From contig NZ_LMQL01000003.1 in assembly GCF_001424545.1 (NCBI RefSeq), forward strand, positions 229,558 through 272,777: a stretch of DNA of 43,220 bases. The letters are read 5' to 3'. Numbering within the stretch: the first letter of the stretch is position 1; each line of letters opens with the position of its first letter. The translations under genes and the position numbers were made by a program. The notes beneath the pieces are model-generated. The model searched no databases. It saw only the letters and a list, made by a program, of their open reading frames with translations, and was not told the DNA's origin. This DNA is from Ramlibacter sp. Leaf400 (GTDB taxonomy: Bacteria; Pseudomonadota; Gammaproteobacteria; Burkholderiales; Burkholderiaceae_C). This document shows positions 13,722-26,438 of this stretch, piece after piece.

Positions 13722-14732
13722 TCAATCCGCACGGATGTTGTTCGCCTTGACCACGTCGCCCCACATCTTGTGGTGGGTGTTGGTCAGCTGGGCGAGCTGC
13801 TCGGGCGTGCCACCGCCCGGCTCGTCGCCGCGGTCGGCGATGTTCTTGGTGACGGCCGGGTCCTTCAGCGCCGCGTTCATCGCGGCGTTGAGCTTGGCCA
13901 CCACGTCGGCGGGCAGCTTGGGCGGGCCGTACAGGCCGATGAACGAGATGATGTTGAAGTCCTTGAGCCCCGCCTCGGCGGCGGTGGGGACGTCCGCCAT
14001 GGCGGGCACGCGCTTGTCGCTGGTGACCAGCAGCGGCCGCAGCTGGCCCGACTTGAGGAAGGGCGCGACGACCGACGTGGCATCGAACATCGCGTCCAGG
14101 CGCCCGGCGATCAGGTCGGTCATGGCCGGGCTGCTGCCCTTGTAGGGCACGTGGTTCATCGGCGCATTGCCCAGCCGCTCGCGCAGCAGCTCCATCGTCA
14201 CGTGCGGCAGCGCGCCCACGCCGCCGGTGCCGTAGTCGATGCCCTTGCCGCCCTTGCTCTTGGTCTTCACGTGCTCGACGAAGTCGGCATACGTCTTCAC
14301 CGCCGAGGAGCCCGGCACCGCCAGGACGAGCCCGGACTGCAGCAGCACGCCGATGGGCGTCATCTGCCGCATGTCGACGATGCCGACGGACTTGTAGACG
14401 TGCGCGGCGATGGTCATGGAGCCGTTGCCGACGTACAGCTTGTAGCCGTCGGGCGGCGCCTTCATCACCTCGACCGCGCCGATGTTGCCGTTGACGCCGG
14501 GCTTGTTGTCGATCACCACCGGCTGGCCCAGCTGGCTCTGCAGGCCGGCCAGCAGCGCGCGGCCCGCGAAGTCGGTCTGCCCGCCGGGCGGGAAGCCGAT
14601 GACCAGCGTGACCGGCTTGGTCGGCCATGCGGCCTGCGCCCACGCGAGCCGGGCCGCGAGCGTGGACACGCCGAGCGCGCCGGCGCCGACCAGGACGGAG
14701 CGGCGCGTGGCCGCGAAGGGGATCGACTTCAT
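13722..14732 (-). CDS. Bug/TctC-family substrate-binding protein with Tat signal
   Basis: 336 residues from ATG 14732 with AAGGAG ahead; 13 more codons are open upstream but lack a site. The N-terminus has a twin-arginine motif (TRRSVLVGAG) before the hydrophobic stretch and an AWAQA cleavage site, so export by Tat is likely, unlike the other two Bug proteins here. Family motifs: WPTKPVTLVIGFPPGGQTD, PPDGYKLYVGNGS, NHVPYKGSSPAMTDLIAGRL, VPTAAEAGLKDF. It is alone, with no transporter genes beside it. The ligand cannot be read. Confidence 0.93.
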   Translation of the reverse strand: MKSIPFAATRRSVLVGAGALGVSTLAARLAWAQAAWPTKPVTLVIGFPPGGQTDFAGRALLAGLQSQLGQPVVIDNKPGVNGNIGAVEVMKAPPDGYKLYVGNGSMTIAAHVYKSVGIVDMRQMTPIGVLLQSGLVLAVPGSSAVKTYADFVEHVKTKSKGGKGIDYGTGGVGALPHVTMELLRERLGNAPMNHVPYKGSSPAMTDLIAGRLDAMFDATSVVAPFLKSGQLRPLLVTSDKRVPAMADVPTAAEAGLKDFNIISFIGLYGPPKLPADVVAKLNAAMNAALKDPAVTKNIADRGDEPGGGTPEQLAQLTNTHHKMWGDVVKANNIRAD

Positions 14733-14824
14733 GGGGTCTCCTTGGAGTTCGTCAATGGACCGAAAGGGCAAACAGCCTGCCCGCCCCAGGACGACAGCCG
14801 GGCGCCTCGGCCATGGGGGCCTGG

Positions 14825-14853
14825 AATGTAGTGATCGGACGAAGCGAATTCAA
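14825..14853 (-). promoter_or_regulatory. Probable promoter of the Tat-exported Bug gene
   Basis: Minus strand TTGAAT (14853-14848), 17-base spacer, TACATT (14830-14825), 92 bases before the ATG. Spacing is ideal and the matches are fair. Confidence 0.45.
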
Positions 14854-14883
14854 ACGCAGCAGCCGGGCTGGACCTTCCGGGGT

Positions 14884-17114
<2,231 letters not shown>

Positions 17115-17118
<4 letters not shown>

Positions 17119-18257
17119 GGCCGCACCGGACGCAGGAGGAAGACCCGCACCGGGCCGTGGCTGTGCTGCGCGGGGCCGTGCCCGTGGGCGTCGTCGTCGC
17201 CCTGGGCGTGTCCGCCGGCCGCGCCCGCCGCCGGGTCGTGGCCGAGGGCCACGATGGCGCCGGCATTGTTGATGCCGGTCGCCTTGGTCAACACCATCCT
17301 GGCCGGCGGCACCAGGCTGTTGAGGTCCTGCATCCCGCCCGCGCGCGTCCACAGGAAGGCCCGGACACCGGCGCTGCCGGTCGCGGTGCCGACCACGGCG
17401 CCGGCGTCGTTGACGCCCAGTGCCTCGCTGAACTCGCCGCCCGGCAGCGCGCCCAGGGACGTCACCTCGCCGGTTGCCGCCCAGAGCGCCGCATGCCGGA
17501 TCGTCCCGGCGGCATTGGCCGTGTAGCCGGCCGCCTCGCCGCGGCCATTGACGGCGCTGGCCTCGCCGTTGGCGTCCCCGGGGATCAGCTGCAGCGGCAG
17601 GGCTGGAAGCCCGCGCGGCCACAGCACGGGCAGCTTGCCCGCGGCGGCGACGGCGGCGCCGGCCACGTCGCCGCGGCTGGAGATGTCGTGGGCCCGGCTG
17701 CCCAGGGCGCCTGCGACGCTCGGCAGGGCGCCGGGCCGGCCGCTGGCGTCCCACAGGACCGCGCGCTCGCCACTCGCGCCGCTGGAAAACCCCACGGCCT
17801 CGCCCGGACCGTTGATGCCGAAGGCCACGCTGGCGTTGTCGCCCGACAGGGGCGGCAGTTCGCGGAGCCCGCCGGTGCGTGAGCCGGCGAACGCACGCAC
17901 GGTGCTGCCGGCGTTGGCGCTGCCGACGAAGGCGCCGCTGTCGTTCATCCCGAAGACCGCCGGGTCGTCCAGGCCGGCCAGGCCTTCCACCTGCTGCGCG
18001 CTGAGTCCGCCGCCGTCGAAGACCAGGCCGCGTCGACCGCCGCCGTCCCGGGCGCCGTCCGGACGCCCCGAGCCGCCCGCGTGGCCCTGGCTGTTCGGCC
18101 CGCGGACCACCGGCACCTGGGCCTGCGTCAGCGAGCCGAGGTCGACCAGGGTGTAGAGGGGAGCGGCCGTTGCGGCCACGGCGCCCGCCGAGAGCAGCAG
18201 GCTGACCAGGAGCGTCCGGGCCCAGGGGCCCGGTGCGGGGGATGCAGGTCTGCGCAT
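17115..18257 (-). CDS. HAF-repeat exported protein with His-rich tail
   Basis: 380 residues from ATG 18257, with GGAGG 6 bases ahead. Signal peptide (MRRPASPAPGP then a hydrophobic stretch ending ATAAP). The body holds repeated HAF-type units (YTLVDLGSLTQ, AFGINGPGEAVGFS, AVNGRGEAAGYT, ALGVNDAGAVVGTA, ATGINNAGAIVALG), a propeller-like extracellular repeat of unknown function. The last 40 residues have six His with Asp runs (GGHAQGDDDAHGHG, QHSHG), a likely metal-binding stretch. It is translationally coupled to the copper oxidase downstream, so a role in copper supply or in docking of that enzyme is possible; this is inference. Confidence 0.8.
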
Positions 18258-18436
18258 ACCGACCTCCAACCGAAGCCGGAACCGTCCGGCCCTGAGGTCA
18301 TTCTGGACTCCGGTGCCCGTCGTTGATGCCGGGGAGATGTAGCAACTGCATCGGGGTTCTTCTCCCCAAGTGGCCCTTCGTATGAAGAGACCCGGGCCTC
18401 GCGCGAGAAGGGCCTACCGTGAAGGTGCGCCGACGC

Positions 18437-18775
18437 TCACATCGTCAGTGCCAGGCCTTCGCCGTTCACCGCCGTCTTCAGGCGCTTCACGCGCGCGATC
18501 CGGCCCTTGGAGGCCTTCCGGGCCTGCCAGAGATCGTAGGCCGCCTGCTGCGCCAGCCACGCGGCGGCCGACCCGCCACGCTCCTCGCCCAGCCACTTCT
18601 CGAGCCGCAGCGCCATCTCCGGGGAGATGCCGGCGCGCCCGTTCAACACACGCGAGAACGTCACCCTGCTGACCCCCAGCTGGTCGGCCACCTCGCCCAC
18701 CTGCAGGCCCAGGCTGGGGAGCACGTCTTCGCGCAGCGTTTCGCCCGGGTGCGGGGGATTGAACATCTCGGACAT
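18437..18775 (-). CDS. higA: HigA-family antitoxin
   Basis: 112 residues from ATG 18775 with AAGGAG ahead. Standard HigA start ([20 protein letters not shown]) and an XRE helix-turn-helix ([40 protein letters not shown]). It neutralises the HigB toxin encoded 10 bases upstream and represses the pair. The toxin is first in the operon, as is usual for higBA. Confidence 0.93.
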   Translation of the reverse strand: MSEMFNPPHPGETLREDVLPSLGLQVGEVADQLGVSRVTFSRVLNGRAGISPEMALRLEKWLGEERGGSAAAWLAQQAAYDLWQARKASKGRIARVKRLKTAVNGEGLALTM

Positions 18776-18785
18776 GGCAGCTCCT

Positions 18786-19064
18786 TCAGTGATAGTCCTC
18801 GTAGTCGACGAGCACGGCGTCCGCACCGTCGAACTCGAACGTCATCCGCCAGTTCCCGTTCACCGAGACGGAAAGGCGGCCTTTCTCCTTGCCCTGCAAT
18901 CCATGAAGGTCCCATCCGGGCAGGTTCATGTCCTCGGGCCTGCCCGCAACGTCCATGCGGGCCAGTTGCCGCCTCAGCCGGGATTCGTGGGCGGCCTGGA
19001 TGCCGGCCTTGCTTCCCGTCCTGAAGAACCTTTCCAGGCCCTTGTGCTGGAACGACTTGATCAT
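18786..19064 (-). CDS. higB: HigB-family toxin (RelE/ParE fold)
   Basis: 92 residues with family features: [21 protein letters not shown] at the N-terminus, then [23 protein letters not shown] and [17 protein letters not shown]...VDYEDYH at the C-terminus. It is a ribosome-dependent mRNA interferase of the HigB/GraT type. It looks intact and full length. Confidence 0.93.
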   Translation of the reverse strand: MIKSFQHKGLERFFRTGSKAGIQAAHESRLRRQLARMDVAGRPEDMNLPGWDLHGLQGKEKGRLSVSVNGNWRMTFEFDGADAVLVDYEDYH

Positions 19065-19091
19065 TCTCGGTAGGCGACGCGTCGCGTGGTG

Positions 19092-19111
19092 ATTGTATCG
19101 CGTAACGATAC
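19092..19111. promoter_or_regulatory. HigA operator overlapping the higBA -10
   Basis: The dyad GTATCG-CGTAA-CGATAC (19095-19111) lies 31 bases ahead of higB. It overlaps TACAAT on the minus strand (19097-19092), a good -10. This is the expected layout for antitoxin autorepression. Confidence 0.55.
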
Positions 19112-19235
19112 GCGCTGCATGGGGAGGTGCCATCCGCCGATCTGGGGAGGCCCCCCTGCGCTTGCCTCCGGCGCCCCCGCTGCTAAAGTCCGCCCTGTGC
19201 AAGCCCGTCGTCAGTCGTCGTACAAGGACCCCTCC

Positions 19236-19952
19236 ATGAACCCGAGCGCCCTCAGGCGACCCCGCAGCCTGACGCACGACGTCGTGGAGGCCCTGAGCAG
19301 CCGCATCCGCGAGGGCTCGCTGGTGCCCGGGGAGAAGCTGCCCACGGAAGCCGCGATCATGGAGGAGTTCGGCGTCAGCCGCACGGTGGTCCGGGAGGCC
19401 AACTCGCGCCTGCAGGCGGCCGGCCTGGTGGAGACCCGGCACGGCGTCGGCACTTTCGTGGTGGGCATGGGCGAGACGGCGGCCTTCCGCGTGTCGCCCG
19501 ACCAGCTGGGCACGCTGCGCGACGTGATCGCCGTGCTGGAGTTGCGCATCGGCGTGGAAACCGAAAGCGCGGCGCTGGCCGCGATGCGCCGCACGGCTGA
19601 GAACATGGCGGCGATGCGCCATGCCCTGCAGGCCTTCTCGTCCGCGGTCCAGGAAGGCCGCGACGCCGTCGGCCCCGACTTCCAGTTCCACCTCGAGATC
19701 GCCCGCGCCACCCAGAACCAGCGCTTCGTCGACCTGATGGCCACGCTGGGCGGGATGATGATCCCCCGCGCCCGACTGGAGCCGCCCGGGCCGCTGACGC
19801 CCGAGCGCGAGGCCTACCTTCGCCGGGTCAATGCCGAGCACGAGAGCATCGTCGAGGCCATCAGCCGGCAGGACCCGGAGGGCGCCCGCGCGGCCATGCG
19901 CACGCACCTCGCCAACAGCCGCGAAAGGCGCCGCATGGCGGACGCCAAATAG
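19236..19952 (+). CDS. GntR-family regulator, FadR/FCD subfamily
   Basis: 238 residues from ATG 19236 with AAGGA ahead; the frame is open further upstream without a site. N-terminal winged HTH (LTHDVVEALSSRIREGSLVPGE, LPTEAAIMEEFGVSRTVVREANSRLQAAGLVETRHGVGTFV). The C-terminal FCD effector domain has its metal-ligand pattern (FQFHLEIARATQN, then NAEHESIVEAI and AMRTHL). It precedes the galactarate/glucarate genes in the same direction and is very probably their sugar-acid-responsive repressor. Confidence 0.92.
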   Translation: MNPSALRRPRSLTHDVVEALSSRIREGSLVPGEKLPTEAAIMEEFGVSRTVVREANSRLQAAGLVETRHGVGTFVVGMGETAAFRVSPDQLGTLRDVIAVLELRIGVETESAALAAMRRTAENMAAMRHALQAFSSAVQEGRDAVGPDFQFHLEIARATQNQRFVDLMATLGGMMIPRARLEPPGPLTPEREAYLRRVNAEHESIVEAISRQDPEGARAAMRTHLANSRERRRMADAK

Positions 19953-19990
19953 CCCCAAAATCGATTCGGGAATGACCCCAGTCCCACGGG

Positions 19991-20004
19991 ACGTTGTACG
20001 ATGT
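19991..20004. promoter_or_regulatory. Possible operator of the sugar-acid operon
   Basis: Imperfect dyad ACGTTGTACGATGT (10 of 14 positions symmetric, centred on GTAC), 33 bases before the kdgD start and in the gap after the FCD regulator. It is a candidate site for that regulator; no clear -35/-10 can be assigned. Confidence 0.3.
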
Positions 20005-20036
20005 CATATCTCTTCACCCAAGCCAAAGAACCCGCC

Positions 20037-20948
20037 ATGTCCCCGAACGAACTCAAGCAAGCCCTCTCCAGCGGCCTCCTGTCCTTCCCCCTGACCGACT
20101 TCGACGCTGAGCTGCGCTTCAACGCCGGCAGCTACGCCAACCGCCTGGAATGGCTGATGCCCTACGGCGCCACGGTGCTGTTCGCGGCCGGCGGTACGGG
20201 CGAGTTCTTCTCGCTGGAACCCCAGGAATACGCCCAGGTCATCAAGACCGCGGCCGACACCTGCCGTGGCCGCGTGCCCATCGTCGGCGGCGCCGGCGGC
20301 GGCACCACCCTGGCGATCAAGTACGCGCAGGAAGCCGAGCGCAACGGTGCCCAGGGCGTGCTGCTGCTGCCGCACTACCTGACCGAGGCGACCCAGGAAG
20401 GCCTGGTCCAGCACGTCGAGGCCATCTGCAAGAGCGTCAAGATCGGCGTCATCGTCTACAACCGCGGCGCCACCAAGCTGAACGCCGCGTCGCTGATGAA
20501 GCTGGCCGAGCGCTGCCCCAACCTGATCGGTTTCAAGGACGGCCTGGGCGACATCGAGCGCATCGTCTCCATCCGCCAGCACCTGGGCGACCGCTTCGTC
20601 TACATCGGCGGCATGCCCACGCACGAGGTCTATGCCAACGCCTACAAGGCGCTGGGCGTGCCCACCTACTCCTCGGCGATCTTCAACTTCATCCCGCGCA
20701 CCGCGATGGAGTTCTACAACGCCTACTGGGCCGGCGACACCGTCACCACGGGCCGCCTCATCGACGAGTTCTTCCTTCCCTACCTGGCCATCCGCAGCAA
20801 GGGCGAGGGCTACGCGGTCTCGATCGTCAAGGCCGGCGCCACCATCGTCGGCCACTCGGCCGGCCCGGTGCGCCCGCCCCTGACGGACCTGAAGCCCCAG
20901 GAGGTGGAAGAACTGGCCGCGCTGATCCGCAAGCTCGGCCCGCAGTAA
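20037..20948 (+). CDS. kdgD: 5-dehydro-4-deoxyglucarate dehydratase (decarboxylating)
   Basis: 303 residues from ATG 20037, the usual family length (the frame is open 36 bases further). DHDPS/NAL superfamily TIM barrel: [11 protein letters not shown] near 50-60, Tyr141 (VYNRG) and the Schiff-base Lys167 ([10 protein letters not shown]). It converts 5-dehydro-4-deoxy-D-glucarate, the product of GarD and GudD, to 2-oxoglutarate semialdehyde, CO2 and water. It is followed by a Bug receptor, garD, gudD and the semialdehyde dehydrogenase, so the pathway is complete. Confidence 0.93.
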   Translation: MSPNELKQALSSGLLSFPLTDFDAELRFNAGSYANRLEWLMPYGATVLFAAGGTGEFFSLEPQEYAQVIKTAADTCRGRVPIVGGAGGGTTLAIKYAQEAERNGAQGVLLLPHYLTEATQEGLVQHVEAICKSVKIGVIVYNRGATKLNAASLMKLAERCPNLIGFKDGLGDIERIVSIRQHLGDRFVYIGGMPTHEVYANAYKALGVPTYSSAIFNFIPRTAMEFYNAYWAGDTVTTGRLIDEFFLPYLAIRSKGEGYAVSIVKAGATIVGHSAGPVRPPLTDLKPQEVEELAALIRKLGPQ

Positions 20949-20977
20949 GACCCCACCAACCACAAAGGAGACCCTCG

Positions 20978-21937
20978 ATGTTCAAGAAGACCCTGATGGG
21001 CCTGGCGCTCGCCGTGGCCGCCACCGCGAGCCTGGCCGCCTATCCCGAGAAGCCCGTCACGCTGGTCGTGCCGTTCCCGCCGGGCGGCTCCACCGACAAC
21101 ATCGCCCGCGTGCTGGCGCAGAAGATGCAGGAATCGATCGGCGGCACCTTCGTCGTCGACAACAAGGCCGGTGCCACCGGCACCATCGGCGCTGCTTTCG
21201 TCAAGCGCGCGCCGGCCGACGGCTACACGCTGTTCGTGTCCTCGCTCGGCCCGTTCGTGATCGCCCCGCACCTGATCAAGGGCGTGCAGTACGACGCGCT
21301 GAAGGACTTCGACCCGATCACGGTGGCCGTGCAGGCGCCCAACCTGCTGGTCGTGCCCGCCAACTCGCCCTACAAGAACGTGGCCGACCTGCTGGCCGGC
21401 CTGAAGAAGACGCCGGGCAAGGTGAGCTTCGCTTCGTCGGGCAACGGCTCGTCCGACCACCTGTCGGCCGAACTGCTGTGGCAGCAGTCCGGCACCAGTG
21501 GCCTGCACATCCCCTACAAGGGCGGCGGTCCCGCCATCAACGACCTGCTGGGCGGCCAGGTGGACGCGGCGTTCGTGAACATCAACAGCATCATCCAGCA
21601 CGTCAAGAGCGGCAAGGTGCGCGCGCTGGCGATCTCCTCGGACAAGCGCTCGCCGCTGCTGGCGGACCTGGCCACGCTGCAGGAGCAGGGCGTCAAGGGC
21701 GCCGAAGTGCAGTCCTGGCAAGCCGTCGCCGCGCCCAAGGGCCTGCCGGCGGACGTCAAGTCCAAGCTGCACGGCGCCATCGTCGCCGCGCTGAACGACC
21801 CGGCCATCAAGGAGAAGCTGCTGGCCCAGGGCTTCGAGATCGTCGCCAACACGCCCGAGCAGTTCGCCCGCTTCCAGGCCACCGAGTTCGCCCGCTGGAA
21901 GCAGCTGATCGAAGCGCGCAAGATCACCGCCGACTAA
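20978..21937 (+). CDS. Bug/TctC-family receptor of the glucarate/galactarate operon
   Basis: 319 residues, short signal peptide ([21 protein letters not shown]), AAAGGAG ahead of the ATG. Motifs: [55 protein letters not shown]. Lying between kdgD and garD, it most likely binds D-glucarate or D-galactarate in the periplasm. No TctAB genes are near, so the membrane partners must be elsewhere. Confidence 0.93.
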   Translation: MFKKTLMGLALAVAATASLAAYPEKPVTLVVPFPPGGSTDNIARVLAQKMQESIGGTFVVDNKAGATGTIGAAFVKRAPADGYTLFVSSLGPFVIAPHLIKGVQYDALKDFDPITVAVQAPNLLVVPANSPYKNVADLLAGLKKTPGKVSFASSGNGSSDHLSAELLWQQSGTSGLHIPYKGGGPAINDLLGGQVDAAFVNINSIIQHVKSGKVRALAISSDKRSPLLADLATLQEQGVKGAEVQSWQAVAAPKGLPADVKSKLHGAIVAALNDPAIKEKLLAQGFEIVANTPEQFARFQATEFARWKQLIEARKITAD

Positions 21938-21954
21938 AGAAGAGGACGCGAGCG

Positions 21955-23517
21955 ATGGCGACGCCTTCCACCCCCCGCAGCATCCGCATGCACGCGGCGG
22001 ACAACGTCGCCATCGTGGCCAACGATGGCGGCCTCGAGGCCGGTGCCGTCATGCCGGACGGCCCGACCTTGCGAGAGCGCGTGCCGCAGGGCCACAAGGT
22101 GGCGCTGGTCGACCTGCCGGAAGGCAGCGAGATCCGGCGCTACAACGTGGTGATCGGCCGCGCGCTGCGCGACATCCCGGCCGGCAGCTGGGTGCACGAG
22201 AAGCTGCTGGCCATGCCTCCGGCCGCCAGCCTGGCCAACCTGCCGTCACCCCGCCGCGCGCAAGCCCCTGCCCCGCTCGAGGGCTACAGCTTCCAGGGCT
22301 ACCGCAACGCCGACGGCTCCGTCGGCACGCGCAACCTGCTGGCCATCACGCAGACCGTGCAGTGCGTGGCCGGCGTCTCCAACATCGCCGCGGAGCGCAT
22401 CCGCACCGAACTGCTGCCGCGCTATCCCAACGTGGACGGCGTGGTCGCGCTGGAACACACCTACGGCTGCGGCGTCGCCATCGACGCGCCCGACGCCGTG
22501 ATCCCGATCCGCACGCTGCGCAACATCACGCTGAACCCCAACTTCGGCGGCGAGGTGCTGCTGGTGAGCCTGGGCTGCGAGAAGCTGCAGCCCGACCGCC
22601 TGCTGCCCCCCGGCGTGATCCCCATCGTGGCCGACGCCGAACCCGAGCCGCTCGACATGGTGCGGCTGCAGGACGAGCGCCACGTCGGCTTCCAGTCGAT
22701 GGTGGACGCGGTCATCCGCCAGGCCATCCCGCACCTGGAACGCCTGAACGCGCGCCAGCGCGTCACCGTGCCGGCCAGTGAATTGGTGGTGGGCGTGCAG
22801 TGCGGCGGCAGCGACGCCTTCTCCGGCGTCACGGCCAACCCGGCCGTGGGCTTTTGCACCGACCTGCTGGTGCGCGCCGGCGCCACCGTCATGTTCTCCG
22901 AGGTCACCGAGGTCCGCGACGCCGTCGACCAGCTGACCTCGCGCTCCGCCACCACGGAAGTGGCCGAGGCGATCAAGCGCGAGATGGCCTGGTACGACGC
23001 CTACCTGGACCGCGGCCGCGTCGACCGCAGCGCCAACACCACCCCCGGCAACAAGGCCGGCGGCCTGTCCAACATCGTCGAGAAGGCGATGGGCTCGATC
23101 ATCAAGTCGGGCACCTCCACCATCTCCGGCGTGCTGCCCCCGGGCGAGAAGCTCAAGAAGGACCAGCGCGGCCTGATCTACGCGGCCACGCCGGCCAGCG
23201 ACTTCATCTGCGGCACGCTGCAGCTGGCCGCCGGCATGAACCTGCACGTGTTCACCACCGGCCGCGGCACGCCCTACGGCCTGGCCGAGGTGCCCGTCAT
23301 CAAGGTCGGCACCCGCACCGACCTGGCGCGTCGCTGGCACGACCTGATCGACGTGAACGCCGGCCGCATCGCCGATGGCGAAGCGACCGTGGAAGACATC
23401 GGCTGGGAGATGTTCCGCCTGATGCTCGAAGTCGCCAGCGGCCGCCAGCGCACCTGGGCCGAGCAGTGGAAGCTGCACAACTCCCTGGTGCTGTTCAACC
23501 CGGCCCCCGTCACCTGA
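21955..23517 (+). CDS. garD: Galactarate dehydratase
   Basis: 520 residues, near the usual 523. N-terminal SAF-like domain ([19 protein letters not shown]...[22 protein letters not shown]), then the UxaA-type catalytic region: [28 protein letters not shown] and [19 protein letters not shown]. It dehydrates meso-galactarate to 5-dehydro-4-deoxyglucarate with a metal cofactor. It is 17 bases downstream of the receptor gene and 14 bases ahead of gudD. Confidence 0.95.
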   Translation: MATPSTPRSIRMHAADNVAIVANDGGLEAGAVMPDGPTLRERVPQGHKVALVDLPEGSEIRRYNVVIGRALRDIPAGSWVHEKLLAMPPAASLANLPSPRRAQAPAPLEGYSFQGYRNADGSVGTRNLLAITQTVQCVAGVSNIAAERIRTELLPRYPNVDGVVALEHTYGCGVAIDAPDAVIPIRTLRNITLNPNFGGEVLLVSLGCEKLQPDRLLPPGVIPIVADAEPEPLDMVRLQDERHVGFQSMVDAVIRQAIPHLERLNARQRVTVPASELVVGVQCGGSDAFSGVTANPAVGFCTDLLVRAGATVMFSEVTEVRDAVDQLTSRSATTEVAEAIKREMAWYDAYLDRGRVDRSANTTPGNKAGGLSNIVEKAMGSIIKSGTSTISGVLPPGEKLKKDQRGLIYAATPASDFICGTLQLAAGMNLHVFTTGRGTPYGLAEVPVIKVGTRTDLARRWHDLIDVNAGRIADGEATVEDIGWEMFRLMLEVASGRQRTWAEQWKLHNSLVLFNPAPVT

Positions 23518-23531
23518 TTCCCCAGACCACC

Positions 23532-24857
23532 ATGACCTCTCCCATCGTCAAGAGCATGCGCGTCGTCCCCGTGGCGGGACGCGACGACATGCTGATGAAC
23601 CTCTCGGGCGCGCACGCCCCCTTCTTCACCCGCAACATCGTCATCGTCACCGACAACGCCGGCCACACGGGCCTGGGCGAGGTGCCGGGCGGCGAGAAGA
23701 TCCGCCAGACCCTGGAGGACGCACGGCCCCTGGTCGAAGGCCAGAGCGTCGGCAACCTGCAGGCGATCCTGAACACGATGCGCACGAAGTTCGCCGACCG
23801 CGACGCCGGCGGCCGCGGCCTGCAGACCTTCGACCTGCGCACCACCATCCATGCGGTGACCGCCGTGGAAGCGGCGCTGCTCGACCTGCACGGCCAGCAC
23901 CTGGGCCTGCCGGTGGCGGCCCTGCTCGGCGAAGGCCAGCAGCGCGACGCGGTGCAGATGCTGGGCTACCTGTTCTTCGTGGGCGACCGCAAGAAGACCG
24001 ACCTGCCCTATGCCAGCGAACCGGACGCCAAGGACGACTGGTTCCGCCTGCGCCACGAGGAGGCGATGACCCCCGCGGCCATCGTGCGCCTGGCCGAGGC
24101 GGCGCAGAAGCGCTACGGCTTCCAGGACTTCAAGCTCAAGGGCGGCGTGCTGCGCGGCGACGAGGAAGTCGAAGCGGTGACGGCGCTGCACGAGCGCTTC
24201 CCCGAAGCCCGCGTGACGCTGGACCCCAACGGCGGCTGGCTGCTGAAGGACGCGATCCGCCTCGGCGAGAAGATGCGCGGCATCGTCGCGTATGCCGAGG
24301 ACCCCTGCGGCGCCGAGGAAGGCTTCTCCGGCCGCGAGGTGATGGCCGAGTTCCGCCGCGCCACCGGCCTGCCCACCGCCACCAACATGGTGGCGACCGA
24401 CTGGCGGCAGATGGCCCACGCGCTGTCGCTGCAGGCCGTGGACATCCCGCTGGCCGACCCGCACTTCTGGACCATGGCCGGCTCGGTGCGCGTGGCCCAG
24501 ACCTGCCGCGACTGGGGCCTGACCTGGGGCTCGCACTCCAACAACCACTTCGACATCTCGCTGGCCATGTTCACCCACGTCGGCGCCGCGGCGCCCGGCA
24601 AGGTGACGGCCATCGACACCCACTGGATCTGGCAGGACGGCCAGCGCCTGACCAGGGAGCCGCTGCAGATCCGCGAGGGCTACGTGCAGGTGCCGAAGAA
24701 GCCGGGCCTGGGCATCGAGATCGACGAGGGCGAGCTGGCCAAGGCGAACGCGCTGTACCAGCAGCACGGCCTGGGCGCGCGCGACGACGCGATCGCGATG
24801 CAGTTCCTGGTGCCCGGCTGGAAGTTCGATCCGAAGCGGCCCTGCATGGTGCGCTGA
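23532..24857 (+). CDS. gudD: Glucarate dehydratase
   Basis: 441 residues, enolase superfamily (mandelate-racemase group). The KxK catalytic pair is Lys201/Lys203 (FKLKGG), metal ligands lie in TLDPNGGW and AEDPCG, and the general base His339 is in SNNHFDIS. It dehydrates D-glucarate or L-idarate to 5-dehydro-4-deoxyglucarate, giving KdgD a second source of substrate. The ribosome-binding site ahead is weak; the start is fixed by the family N-terminus ([20 protein letters not shown]). Confidence 0.95.
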   Translation: MTSPIVKSMRVVPVAGRDDMLMNLSGAHAPFFTRNIVIVTDNAGHTGLGEVPGGEKIRQTLEDARPLVEGQSVGNLQAILNTMRTKFADRDAGGRGLQTFDLRTTIHAVTAVEAALLDLHGQHLGLPVAALLGEGQQRDAVQMLGYLFFVGDRKKTDLPYASEPDAKDDWFRLRHEEAMTPAAIVRLAEAAQKRYGFQDFKLKGGVLRGDEEVEAVTALHERFPEARVTLDPNGGWLLKDAIRLGEKMRGIVAYAEDPCGAEEGFSGREVMAEFRRATGLPTATNMVATDWRQMAHALSLQAVDIPLADPHFWTMAGSVRVAQTCRDWGLTWGSHSNNHFDISLAMFTHVGAAAPGKVTAIDTHWIWQDGQRLTREPLQIREGYVQVPKKPGLGIEIDEGELAKANALYQQHGLGARDDAIAMQFLVPGWKFDPKRPCMVR

Positions 24858-24867
24858 CGTTTTCACT

Positions 24868-24952
24868 CCCTCCCCCTCCGGGGGAGGGTCGGGGTGGGGG
24901 CGCTCCGGACGCCCGAGCGCCCCCATCCCAGCCTTCCCCCGGAGGGGGAAGG
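24868..24952. repeat. Long GC-rich inverted repeat inside the operon
   Basis: Arms of 38 bases (24868-24905 and 24915-24952) pair with only a handful of mismatches around a 9-base loop (CGGACGCCC). Each arm also has its own small hairpin (TCCCCCTCCGGGGGA). It fills the gap between gudD and the aldehyde dehydrogenase gene and ends 19 bases before that ATG. In RNA it would be a very stable structure. Elements of this look are common intergenic repeats in Comamonadaceae. Confidence 0.85.
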
Positions 24953-24971
24953 AGCAAGACAGGAAATCCAG

Positions 24972-26411
24972 ATGTTCAAGAACCTCATCAACGGCGAATG
25001 GGTCGGCGCCAGCCGCACCAGCCGCAACATCAACCCCTCCGACACGCGCGACCTGGTCGGCGAGTACGCCCAGGCCGATGCCGAGCAGGCGCGCCAGGCC
25101 ATCGCCGCGGCCGCCAGGGCGCAGCCCGCGTGGGGCCTGTCCACGCCGCAGCAGCGCTTCGACATCCTGGACGCCGCCGGCGCCGAGATCCTGGCGCGCA
25201 AGGCGGAACTCGGCGACCTGCTGGCCCGCGAGGAAGGCAAGACCCTGCCCGAGGCGGTCGGAGAAGTCGTGCGCGCCGGGAACATCTTCAAGTTCTTCGC
25301 CGGCGAAGCGCTGCGCGCCAGCGGCGACGTCCTGGCCTCGGTGCGGCCCGGCGTCGGTGTCGAGGTCACGCGCGAGCCGGTGGGCGTGGTCGGCCTGATC
25401 ACCCCCTGGAACTTCCCGATCGCCATCCCCGCCTGGAAGATCGCGCCCGCGCTGGCCTTCGGCAACGCCGTCGTGCTCAAGCCGGCCGACCTGGTGCCCG
25501 GCTCGGCCTGGGCGATCGCCGACATCCTGCACCGCGCGGGCCTGCCGGCCGGCGTGTTCAACCTGGTGATGGGCCGCGGCTCGGAAGTCGGGCAGGTGCT
25601 GCTGGACGATGCGCTCGTGGACGCGATCAGCTTCACCGGCTCGGTGGCCACCGGCCAGCGCATCGCGGCCGCCTGCGTCAAGCGCATGGCCAAGTTCCAG
25701 CTCGAGATGGGCGGCAAGAACCCGATGGTGGTGCTGGACGACGCCGACCTGGGCGTGGCCGTCAACGCCGCCGTCAACAGCGGGTTCTTCTCGACCGGGC
25801 AGCGCTGCACGGCGTCGTCGCGCGTGATCGTCACCGAAGGCATCCACGACCGCTTCGTCGCCGCCATGGCCGAGCGCATGAAGGCGCTGAAGGTGGACGA
25901 CGCGCGCAAGGCCGGCACCGACATCGGCCCGGTGGTCGACGACAAGCAGCTGGCGCAGGACCTGGAGTACATCGGCATCGGCAAGTCCGAAGGTGCGCGC
26001 CTCGTGGCCGGCGGCGAAGCGGTGGAGCGCAACGCGGACGGCGCGCCCGGCCACTACCTGCGCCCCGCCCTCTTCGCCGACACCACCAAGGACATGCGCA
26101 TCAACCGCGAGGAGATCTTCGGCCCGGTGGTCAGCGTGCTGCGCGCCCGTGACTATGAAGAGGCGCTGGCGCTCGCCAATGACACGCCGTTCGGCCTGGC
26201 CGCCGGCATCGCGACCACCTCGCTCAAGCACGCCACGCATTTCAAGCGGCATTCGCAGGCGGGCATGGTGATGGTGAACCTGCCCACCGCCGGCGTGGAC
26301 TACCACGTGCCGTTCGGCGGCCGCAAGGGGTCCAGCTTCGGTCCGCGCGAGCAGGGCCGCTACGCCGCGGAGTTCTACACCACCGTCAAGACGGCCTACA
26401 CCCAGGCCTGA
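24972..26411 (+). CDS. 2-oxoglutarate semialdehyde dehydrogenase
   Basis: 479 residues, complete aldehyde dehydrogenase: TPWNFPIAIPAWKIAPALAF (cofactor site), general base Glu245 (FQLEMGGKNP), nucleophile Cys279 (GQRCTASS), EIFGPVVSVL and FGGRKGSSFGPREQG. It oxidises the KdgD product 2-oxoglutarate semialdehyde to 2-oxoglutarate with NAD(P)+, linking the sugar acids to the TCA cycle. The specific substrate comes from operon position. The start at 24972 matches the family N-terminus (MFKNLINGEWV). Confidence 0.9.
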   Translation: MFKNLINGEWVGASRTSRNINPSDTRDLVGEYAQADAEQARQAIAAAARAQPAWGLSTPQQRFDILDAAGAEILARKAELGDLLAREEGKTLPEAVGEVVRAGNIFKFFAGEALRASGDVLASVRPGVGVEVTREPVGVVGLITPWNFPIAIPAWKIAPALAFGNAVVLKPADLVPGSAWAIADILHRAGLPAGVFNLVMGRGSEVGQVLLDDALVDAISFTGSVATGQRIAAACVKRMAKFQLEMGGKNPMVVLDDADLGVAVNAAVNSGFFSTGQRCTASSRVIVTEGIHDRFVAAMAERMKALKVDDARKAGTDIGPVVDDKQLAQDLEYIGIGKSEGARLVAGGEAVERNADGAPGHYLRPALFADTTKDMRINREEIFGPVVSVLRARDYEEALALANDTPFGLAAGIATTSLKHATHFKRHSQAGMVMVNLPTAGVDYHVPFGGRKGSSFGPREQGRYAAEFYTTVKTAYTQA

Positions 26412-26438
26412 TCGCGCCACAGCGCACAAGGAGTTGCC

